This document shows, piece after piece, positions 1 through 5,187 of a DNA stretch of 8,866 nt. Position 1 is the stretch's first letter. Every line of letters starts with the position of its first letter. The DNA comes from a bacterium (GTDB lineage: Bacteria; UBP13; UBA5359): positions 1 through 8,866 of the forward strand of contig JAQUEL010000079.1 in the NCBI GenBank assembly GCA_028685295.1, in the 5' to 3' direction. The notes under the pieces were generated by a model. It saw only the letters and a list, made by a program, of their open reading frames with translations. It had not been told where the DNA came from and ran no database searches. Made by a program: the position numbers and the translations under genes.

Positions 1-1
1 A

Positions 2-307
2 CACGCCTACTGCCTGATGAGCAACCATTACCATCTTATCGTCGAAACACCAGAGGGCAACCTGTCGCAGATAATGCAGCAAATCAACTCGGGGTATGCC
101 TCATACTTCAACGCCGTACATAACCAGGTAGGTCCGCTTATGCAGGGAAGGTATAAATCCGTTCTGGCAGAGAAGGACGCCTATGCGCTGGAGCTGTCGC
201 GATATGTGTACCTGAACCCGGTGCGGGCGGGAGCAGCCAGGGATATAGAAGATTACAAATGGTCCAGCAGCCGGGCATATCTTGGTATGAAAGAGAGACC
301 GTCCTGA
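2..307 (+). CDS. REP-associated tyrosine (Y1/HUH) transposase, partial
   Basis: This gene is cut by the left window edge; the frame is already open at base 2. It encodes a Y1 single-strand DNA transposase of the RAYT (TnpA-REP, IS200-like) type, which nicks DNA at a hairpin through a 5'-phosphotyrosine. The visible residues begin H-A-Y-C-L-M-S-N-H-Y-H-L, with H-Y-H as the HUH metal-binding motif. A helix reading INSGYASYFNAVH follows and carries the likely catalytic Tyr. Then come the family blocks GPLMQGRYKS, SRYVYLNPVRAG and YKWSSSRAYLG. An internal ATG at 17 lies after the HUH lead-in and is not the start. The protein stops at 305-307, soon after SRAYLG, where relatives usually continue for several dozen residues, so the C-terminus looks truncated. 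The downstream frame (304-411) is coding-like but unrecognised. Family assignment is strong; activity is doubtful. Confidence 0.88.
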   Translation, partial: HAYCLMSNHYHLIVETPEGNLSQIMQQINSGYASYFNAVHNQVGPLMQGRYKSVLAEKDAYALELSRYVYLNPVRAGAARDIEDYKWSSSRAYLGMKERPS

Positions 308-414
308 GGGTTTGTCAGGCAAGCAGGCGGTTTGCAAAGGTTTTGGAAGAAGATAAAGCCCTGCAAGAGAAAGTGCAGAAGGTTAAAGAAGCTGCCGGTT
401 TGTCAATTGTGTAG
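304..414 (+). other. Coding-like remnant, unrecognised
   Basis: In the frame shifted by one base from the transposase, the sequence is open from 304 to the tag at 412-414. It reads as a charged helical stretch of about 36 residues, including RRFAKVLEEDKALQEKVQKV. It has no start codon or ribosome binding site of its own. It could be the frameshifted C-terminus of the transposase or part of another gene. I do not recognise it as any named family. Confidence 0.3.
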
Positions 415-420
415 ACCTGA

Positions 421-699
421 CCCCATAACCTTGGTCTGTTCAAAGCATGGGAGCTGGCGGCAGCTCTGGACAGCAATGTTGGAGACTTCTTTAATGAATG
501 GCGCGCTCGGCTTAAAAATGCGATAGAGATTAGAAATATGAGCTTGGGTGCGCATGGAACTGCTGTTATTATGCGTAGTGATTACGATAATGATAGCTCT
601 AACGGCATGGGTGCTTTTGTAACTGCTGCCATTAAACTTCTGGATAGCAAGGGATCGCAGATTCCGGAGTTTCCAAGAAGCCTGGAAGCTTTAACGTGA
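421..699 (+). pseudogene. C-terminal fragment of a HEPN-domain protein, possibly CRISPR-associated (CARF-HEPN type)
   Basis: This frame is open from just after the tga at 418-420 to the tga at 697-699, about 92 codons, with no plausible start and no ribosome binding site. The translation contains LFKAWELAAALDSNVGDFF, then an acidic/basic helix, then R-N-M-S-L-G-A-H-G (R codon at 532, H codon at 553). That R-N-x5-H pattern (R-x6-H overall) is the HEPN ribonuclease signature. The layout RN-x-S-x-x-AHG near the C-terminus recalls the TIGR02710/Csm6-like CRISPR ancillary proteins. The N-terminal sensor portion is absent, replaced by the end of the transposase element, so this is a gene remnant. 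The HEPN reading is from the motif; the CRISPR link is inference. No CRISPR array or cas gene is in the window. Confidence 0.5.
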
Positions 700-849
700 A
701 AGCGCTTGCCTTAACGCTGTGTAAGATAAAACAGGGTATTTAAGTGCTCAATTATCCGGAGGGAAAAACAGGAGTGAATAGGGAATAGCCACCTTGCTAA
801 ATTATCTTGGGAAGGAAAGTCGGCCCTCTGTATAGCTGAGAATAATTAT
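700..849. other. AT-richer intergenic stretch, no gene seen
   Basis: Between the HEPN remnant and the promoter of the next gene, all frames are broken and no RNA gene fold is recognised. A ribosome-binding-like ggaggg occurs near 761, but only short, interrupted frames follow it. The composition is more AT-rich than the trp genes. It looks like decayed sequence plus the upstream region of the L,D-transpeptidase gene. Confidence 0.5.
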
Positions 850-877
850 TTGCGTCCTAATTTTATAAGCGTATAAT
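850..877 (+). promoter_or_regulatory. Promoter of the L,D-transpeptidase gene
   Basis: The -35 is TTGCGT (850-855), followed by a 16-bp spacer and a perfect -10 TATAAT (872-877), a housekeeping sigma-70/SigA type arrangement. Transcription would begin near 884. The surrounding bases are strongly AT-rich. The same -35 and -10 hexamers recur before hisI. Confidence 0.6.
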
Positions 878-892
878 TATAGTCAATTAGGA
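855..892. promoter_or_regulatory. Inverted repeat bracketing the -10: candidate operator
   Basis: TCCTAATT (855-862) and AATTAGGA (885-892) form a perfect 8-bp inverted repeat with a 22-bp gap that exactly encloses the -10 box and the predicted start of transcription. The half-site centres are about 30 bp apart, or three helical turns. This would suit a dimeric or tetrameric regulator. No regulator gene lies nearby. Confidence 0.35.
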
Positions 893-893
893 A

Positions 894-2114
894 GTGATAA
901 TAGCCGCAATGCATCATGAGCGAGGAGGCCTGAGGAGCATTAAACGTTGCATATTAACTATTCTATCACTCTTCTTAACTTTACAACCCCTGGCTGCCCA
1001 GCCTCTGAACCGCCTTACCGGCAGAGATCTTCGCTATGAAGTCAAAGAAGGCGAGAGCTTCTACAGCATTGCCCGCTTCCATGGATTGGGGATCTGGCAT
1101 TTGCGTCGTGCCAACCCGGGTACGTATAAGTGCCGGCCGGGAGTGCGGCTGCTGTTACCGTTGCAGCGAGTTGTGCCGGAATATCAGGGCAGTGGAGTAG
1201 TGGTGAATCTGCCGGAGAGAATGCTCTATGTCTTTACGAACGGCTCTCTCGAAACTTTTTATCCTATAGCCATCGGCAGACCTGAATCGCATTGGCAGAC
1301 CCCTGTCGGCAATTATCACGTTGCCTTCAAAGCCATTAACCCCACCTGGTACCCTCCCAAGTGGGCTGGACTGGAAAAGCCGGTCCCTCCTGGGCCGAAG
1401 AATCCTCTTGGCGATAGGTGGATCGGCCTGTCAAAATCAGGTTACGGGTTTCACGGTACGCCATCATTGCACAGTATAGGTCTATCCGCTTCTCATGGGT
1501 GTATGCGTATGTATCCTGAACATGTTCAGGATCTTTATCGTTTATTGAAACGTGGTTCCAAGGTAGAAGTGGTCTATCGGCCGGTGCTGTTGTCACTGGA
1601 CAAAGAGGCTGGAGAGTGCCGTCTTTCCGTCTTTCCCGATGTTTATGGTCGTACAGGCAGCTTATATGCTTACGCCGTCAAGCTTCTTGAGGAAGCTGGA
1701 CTGGCCCGGGCGACGGACAAGGTTCTGTTGACGGGTATAATCGAGCGGGCGGCCGGTCTTTCGGAGCGTTTGCTTTCCACGACAAAGATTTACCTTTGTG
1801 GACGACAGGTGCCTGTAAAACACATGGTTATTCATGAAGAAGGGGAGATATATTTGGAGAAGGGTGATTTAGCCGCTTGCCGGGCCTTTGTCGGTTTTCC
1901 TGATAGTTATGCTCCGACCGGCATAATCGGCAATTCGTGGTCTCTTCAGATCTCGTCATATTTATATAACCCTGCTACCCTGATTTCCAGTAAAACCGGC
2001 AAAGCTTACAGGCAGATACTAGGCTGTGATTATTTGCCGTTTTTTCCATTTATTAAATCTATCGGCCTTACCTGTATCATGGAGGGTAATAGGTTCTTTC
2101 TGACCCCACCATAA
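894..2114 (+). CDS. Secreted LysM/YkuD L,D-transpeptidase with C-terminal copper-amine-oxidase-like domain
   Basis: This is a cell-wall enzyme predicted to make 3-3 cross-links in peptidoglycan or attach proteins to it outside the membrane. Numbering is from GTG 894. Basic residues and a hydrophobic run (about 16-35, KRCILTILSLFLTLQPLAAQ) form a signal peptide. A LysM domain (about 47-91) binds glycan. A YkuD catalytic domain (about 98-228) follows, with H187 in GFHGTP and the active-site motif S200-H201-G202-C203. Residues about 298-390 (KIYLCGRQVPV...EIYLEKGD) resemble the copper amine oxidase N-terminal fold found in clostridial envelope proteins. The start is uncertain: GTG 894 and ATG 909 have poorly spaced ribosome binding sites. 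A strong GAGGAGG (922-928) would instead serve an ATT codon at 939 that begins exactly at the signal peptide. The gene stands alone, and no terminator is seen before hisI. Confidence 0.9.
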   Translation: MIIAAMHHERGGLRSIKRCILTILSLFLTLQPLAAQPLNRLTGRDLRYEVKEGESFYSIARFHGLGIWHLRRANPGTYKCRPGVRLLLPLQRVVPEYQGSGVVVNLPERMLYVFTNGSLETFYPIAIGRPESHWQTPVGNYHVAFKAINPTWYPPKWAGLEKPVPPGPKNPLGDRWIGLSKSGYGFHGTPSLHSIGLSASHGCMRMYPEHVQDLYRLLKRGSKVEVVYRPVLLSLDKEAGECRLSVFPDVYGRTGSLYAYAVKLLEEAGLARATDKVLLTGIIERAAGLSERLLSTTKIYLCGRQVPVKHMVIHEEGEIYLEKGDLAACRAFVGFPDSYAPTGIIGNSWSLQISSYLYNPATLISSKTGKAYRQILGCDYLPFFPFIKSIGLTCIMEGNRFFLTPP

Positions 2115-2120
2115 TGCCAC

Positions 2121-2149
2121 TTGCGTATATGGTTGGCTGCCGTTATAAT
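2121..2149 (+). promoter_or_regulatory. Promoter of the hisI-trp operon
   Basis: TTGCGT (2121-2126), a 17-bp spacer and TATAAT (2144-2149) make a good SigA-type promoter, placed between the transpeptidase stop codon and hisI. Transcription would start near 2156, only about 3 nt before the hisI ATG (2159). The 44-nt gap leaves no room for a T-box, a leader peptide or a TRAP-type leader upstream of hisI. Confidence 0.6.
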
Positions 2150-2158
2150 AGGTAAGTC

Positions 2159-2533
2159 ATGAGTATTGTAAATCAGTTAAAGTTCGATAAGGATGGCCTC
2201 ATTCCCGCCATTGTTCAGGATCACCAGACCGGTGAGCTGCTGATGGTTGCGTATATGAATAAAGAGGCTGTCGAGCGTAGTTTGAGCGACGGACGCGCCT
2301 GGTATTGGTCCCGCTCTCGCCGTCAATACTGGTTGAAAGGCGAGAGCTCAGGCCATTTCCAGCATATAAAGGGCGTTTACGTCGATTGTGATGCCGACGC
2401 CCTGCTTCTCAAGGTGGAACAGGTTGGAGGCGCTTGCCATACCGGCTTCCGCTCCTGTTTTTTCCGCCGGGTTGAGGGCGATGAACTGCGCGAAGTCGGA
2501 GACAAGGTCTTTGATCCCCACGAAAAATACTAA
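2159..2533 (+). CDS. hisI: Phosphoribosyl-AMP cyclohydrolase (HisI), monofunctional
   Basis: A cytoplasmic enzyme of histidine synthesis, HisI hydrolyses the purine ring of phosphoribosyl-AMP to give ProFAR. The 124-residue protein covers the whole family domain: WYWSRSRRQYWLKGESSG (48-65), then D76-C77-D78-A79-D80 and GGACHTG with C93, then C100. In the family, the three Cys bind Zn and the three Asp bind Mg; all are present here. No HisE (pyrophosphatase) domain is fused, so HisE must be encoded elsewhere. ATG 2159 is the only reasonable start. Its ribosome binding site is weak (AGGT, 2150-2153) and the predicted transcript is nearly leaderless. It is the first gene of the trp operon, 34 nt from trpE, an unusual partner for tryptophan genes. 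Both pathways consume PRPP. Confidence 0.96.
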   Translation: MSIVNQLKFDKDGLIPAIVQDHQTGELLMVAYMNKEAVERSLSDGRAWYWSRSRRQYWLKGESSGHFQHIKGVYVDCDADALLLKVEQVGGACHTGFRSCFFRRVEGDELREVGDKVFDPHEKY

Positions 2534-2541
2534 GCGATAGA

Positions 2542-2564
2542 TCATCCCCTCAGAAAGGGGATGA
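2542..2564 (+). promoter_or_regulatory. Hairpin masking the trpE ribosome binding site
   Basis: TCATCCCCT (2542-2550) pairs perfectly with AGGGGATGA (2556-2564) across a 5-nt CAGAA loop, giving a 9-bp stem. The right arm contains the trpE Shine-Dalgarno (AAGGGG, 2555-2560), 7 nt before ATG 2568. Folding would hide it. There is no T-run, so this is not an intrinsic terminator. The hairpin starts only 9 nt after the hisI stop codon, so ribosomes finishing hisI could melt it and couple trpE translation to hisI. Confidence 0.55.
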
Positions 2565-2567
2565 ATT

Positions 2568-4076
2568 ATGTACACACCCGATTTAGCGACCTTTATCAAA
2601 TTGTCCGGCTGCAGCAATCTGGTGCCGGTCTGTCATGAAATTCTAGCCGATCTGGAAACACCTGTTTCAGCCTATATGAAGATTGCAGGCGGAGAGGAGC
2701 ATTCCTTTCTATTGGAGAGTGTTGAGGGAGGGGAGAAGCCGGCCCGGTACTCTTTTCTAGGTGCTTCTCCCTTTCTGATTTTTCGTTGCGATGGCCGGGA
2801 GATAACAATAATCGACCGAGGGAAGCAGGCTCAGCGCCGACTCAAAAGTAATGAAGAGCCTTTGGCGATACTGCGGGAGATTCTGGATCGCTACAGCTTT
2901 GCAGCAGATGGAAATTTGCCGCCATTTTGCGGTGGGGCGGTGGGTTATATCGGCTACGATGCCGTTCGGCATTTTGAATGCCTGCCGCAATCTCCCATAG
3001 ACGACTTGAAGTTGCCGGAACTCTACTTTATTCTAGCGGATACCATCCTGATCTTTGATCATCTCAAGCATCGAATCAAAATCATTTCCAATGCTTTGAT
3101 CGAGGGCGACCCCCGGGCTGCCTATGCGGCAGCCTGCGCCAGAATAGAAGCAACTGCAGATAAGCTGCGGCGTTCGCTGCCGGAGAGGGCGGTTGTTCCT
3201 GTCAAAGAAGCTCCTGTTATCTCGGCCTTCGGGCGTGAAGATTTTTGCCGGGCGGTGGAAGATATCAAAGAGCAGATCGCCGCTGGAGAGGTCATTCAGG
3301 CGGTATTATCACATCGTATGACAACGTCGTCACAGGCCGAGCCTCTGGATGTCTATCGTGCATTGCGCTCTCTGAACCCTTCTCCATATATGTATTACCT
3401 TTCTTTTAACGACTTGAAACTCATAGGATCATCGCCGGAGATACTGGTGACGGAAGCAGCCGGAGAGGTGACGACACGGCCCATAGCCGGCACGCGGCGG
3501 CGCGGGGCCGATGCTGTGGAGGATGAGCGGCTGTCAAAGAAGCTGCTGGCTGATGAGAAGGAGAGGGCCGAGCATATTATGCTGGTGGAGCTGGGATGTG
3601 ACGATCTGAAATGCATTTGTCTGCCGGGTACGGTGAAGATATCGGAGTTTATGACCGTTGAAAAATATTCTCATGTTATCCACATTGTTTCCAATATTCA
3701 AGGAAAATTACAGCCCGGGTTGGACCGTTTTGACGCTTTGCGGGCCTGCTTCCCGGCCGGGACCGTCAGCGGCGCGCCAAGGATCAGGGCCATGGAGATA
3801 ATCAGCCGGCTGGAGCCGCATGCCCGTGGTCCATATGCCGGGGCTATAGGCTATTTTAGTTTCTCCGGAGCTATGGATACCTGTATCACTATCAGGACCA
3901 TCATTCGGGAGAACGGCCGATATCATATCCAGGCCGGGGCCGGTATTGTGGCCGATTCCCGGCCGGAACACGAATATCAGGAGACGTTGAACAAGGCTAT
4001 GGCCTTGTTGGAAGCCGTCAGGATGGCCGAAAAAGGATTAAAGAACCTTCTGGAGATAGGGGGCTCAGAGCAATGA
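2568..4076 (+). CDS. trpE: Anthranilate synthase component I (TrpE)
   Basis: TrpE converts chorismate to anthranilate using ammonia supplied by a glutaminase partner, the first committed step of tryptophan synthesis. The 502-residue length is typical. The N-terminal domain has the tryptophan feedback-site elements LLES (48-51) and RYSFLG. The chorismate-binding domain has NPSPYMYYL, SSPEILV, TRPIAGTRRRG, TVEKYSHVIHIVS, GTVSGAPRIRAME and the C-terminal IQAGAGIVADSRPE. SHVIHIVS together with LLES argues for TrpE rather than PabB. One oddity is the normally conserved G-R-N-D-L-G type motif, which reads G343-C344-D345-D346-L347-K348. The partner gene trpG is not in the operon, so a shared PabA elsewhere is likely, as in Bacillus subtilis. 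The start ATG 2568 has the Shine-Dalgarno AAGGGG inside a hairpin. The stop codon overlaps the trpD start as ATGA. Confidence 0.96.
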   Translation: MYTPDLATFIKLSGCSNLVPVCHEILADLETPVSAYMKIAGGEEHSFLLESVEGGEKPARYSFLGASPFLIFRCDGREITIIDRGKQAQRRLKSNEEPLAILREILDRYSFAADGNLPPFCGGAVGYIGYDAVRHFECLPQSPIDDLKLPELYFILADTILIFDHLKHRIKIISNALIEGDPRAAYAAACARIEATADKLRRSLPERAVVPVKEAPVISAFGREDFCRAVEDIKEQIAAGEVIQAVLSHRMTTSSQAEPLDVYRALRSLNPSPYMYYLSFNDLKLIGSSPEILVTEAAGEVTTRPIAGTRRRGADAVEDERLSKKLLADEKERAEHIMLVELGCDDLKCICLPGTVKISEFMTVEKYSHVIHIVSNIQGKLQPGLDRFDALRACFPAGTVSGAPRIRAMEIISRLEPHARGPYAGAIGYFSFSGAMDTCITIRTIIRENGRYHIQAGAGIVADSRPEHEYQETLNKAMALLEAVRMAEKGLKNLLEIGGSEQ

Positions 4077-5086
4077 TCAGGAAAGCTATCAGGGATATAA
4101 CAGAGGGCAGGCATCTTTCTGAAAGCGATGCGGAATTAGTTATGACAGAGATCATGGCGGGAGAGGCCACACCGGCGCAGATCGGCAGTTTACTGACAGG
4201 GCTGCGCCTGAGAGGTGAAACGGTAAAGGAAGTTACCGGTTTTGTGCGGGCAATGCGGCGTTGTGCCGTGCCCTTCTTCACTTCTCGTTCCGTTATCGAT
4301 ACTTGCGGCACAGGCGGAGATATGTCCGGCACCTTCAATGTTTCCACTGTAGCTGCCTTTGTGGCGGCCGGAGCGGGGCTGGCGGTAGCCAAACATGGTA
4401 ATCGCTCTGTCAGCAGCCAGTGCGGCAGCGCCGATGTCCTGGAAGCTATGGGCGTTGACATTGCTCTTCTTCCCGAGAGGGCCTCGGTCTGTCTGGAGCA
4501 GACAGGGTTTGCCTTTCTCTTCGCACAACGTTATCATCCGGCTATGAAACACGCTGCCGCTCCTCGGCGTGAATTGGGCATTCGTACGGTTTTCAACATT
4601 ATGGGGCCGCTGGCCAATCCAGCTGGAGCTGTAGCTCAGGTGGTGGGTGTTTATGCACCGGAGCTGACCGAATTTGCTGCTAGTATACTGGCTAATCTGG
4701 GGACAGAGCGTGCTTTGGTGGTACATGGTGAGCCCAGGTTGGATGAGATATCCATATGTGGTTCCACCAGGGTAACGGAACTGGGCGGTGGGAAGATCAG
4801 AACCTACATGGTAACCCCGGAAGATTTCGGCTTGAAACGGCTGAAGCCGAAAGATATAAGAGGTGGGGACGCCGCCGTCAATGCCGCTATTGCTCTCTCC
4901 GTTTTGGCGGGCGAGGCAGGGCCGGCCCGTGATTTGGCGCTGCTCAATGCCGGAGCTGCTCTCTATGTGGGAGGGGCGGCCGGTGACCTGCGCGAGGGAG
5001 TCAAGCTGGCTGCGGAGGTCATAGATCGGGGCTTGGCTATGGCCTGTCTGAAGAAGGTAAGGAGGGTGTCGAATGAGTTGCTTTAA
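4073..5086 (+). CDS. trpD: Anthranilate phosphoribosyltransferase (TrpD)
   Basis: TrpD transfers the phosphoribosyl group of PRPP to anthranilate, giving N-(5'-phosphoribosyl)anthranilate, in the cytoplasm. The 337-residue length matches stand-alone TrpD with no TrpG fusion. Visible motifs are D76-T-C-G-T-G-G-D83 (PRPP pyrophosphate loop), KHGNRSVSS (107-115), CGSADVLE, RRELGIRTVFNIMGPLANPA and VVHGEPRLDEIS. The N-terminal helical domain (LSESDAELVMTEIMAGEATPAQIGSLL) is intact. ATG 4073 overlaps the trpE stop by 4 nt, with GGGGG (4059-4063) upstream, indicating translational coupling. The C-terminal tail (SNELL) and stop codon lie at the left boundary of the repeat insert that enters trpC, so the last few residues may be altered. 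Confidence 0.97.
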   Translation: MIRKAIRDITEGRHLSESDAELVMTEIMAGEATPAQIGSLLTGLRLRGETVKEVTGFVRAMRRCAVPFFTSRSVIDTCGTGGDMSGTFNVSTVAAFVAAGAGLAVAKHGNRSVSSQCGSADVLEAMGVDIALLPERASVCLEQTGFAFLFAQRYHPAMKHAAAPRRELGIRTVFNIMGPLANPAGAVAQVVGVYAPELTEFAASILANLGTERALVVHGEPRLDEISICGSTRVTELGGGKIRTYMVTPEDFGLKRLKPKDIRGGDAAVNAAIALSVLAGEAGPARDLALLNAGAALYVGGAAGDLREGVKLAAEVIDRGLAMACLKKVRRVSNELL

Positions 5087-5187
5087 CGGAAGCACACGCC
5101 TGTGCTTACAAGCTACGGCACGGCAGGCCCGCCTGCGTTCTACGAGCTACGGCGCGGCAAGCAAAGAGGGGACTGCCTTTGAGGGTG
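5062..5187. mobile_element. Possible small insertion flanked by GAGGGTG direct repeats
   Basis: GAGGGTG occurs at 5062-5068, before the trpC ATG, and again at 5181-5187, just before the conserved part of trpC, enclosing the repeat pair. If one copy plus the enclosed 112 bp is removed, trpD would read RRVVF then TGA, and ATG 5202 would follow 5 nt later. That is an ordinary trpD/trpC junction. The 7-bp match could be a target-site duplication or chance. Confidence 0.35.

Larger units (their letters stand above)
1..426 (+). mobile_element. RAYT/IS200-like element, right part; end near 426 inferred
   Basis: The transposase gene is followed by about 120 bp that ends in the motif gtagacctgacccca (411-425). 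From memory, this resembles sequence often found at the edges of Y1-transposase insertions. Immediately after it an unrelated open frame starts abruptly in mid-protein (421 onward). The simplest reading is that 1 to about 426 is the right part of an inserted element. The left end lies outside the window. The exact boundary is an inference, and no target duplication can be checked here. Confidence 0.45.

Noticed and set aside
332-526. A 64-codon plus-strand frame crossing the transposase tail and the HEPN remnant.
   Set aside because: It joins two unrelated segments in a different frame from both; the frames at 304-411 and 421-699 read as more protein-like.
1-893. A CRISPR array near the HEPN remnant.
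   Set aside because: No regularly spaced direct repeats are present in this stretch.
2096-2114. A second ctgacccca, at the end of the transpeptidase gene, matching the element-end motif near 418.
   Set aside because: A 9-bp match is expected by chance in a window this size, and the C-terminal domain seems to need this sequence to finish its last strand.
2115-2158. An intrinsic terminator or a riboswitch/T-box between the transpeptidase gene and hisI.
   Set aside because: The spacer is only 44 nt, has no stable stem with a T-run, and is too short for a T-box or tryptophan leader.
4190-5095. A 301-codon minus-strand open frame opposite trpD.
   Set aside because: The translation is low-quality with no family resemblance, and trpD on the plus strand is intact and complete.
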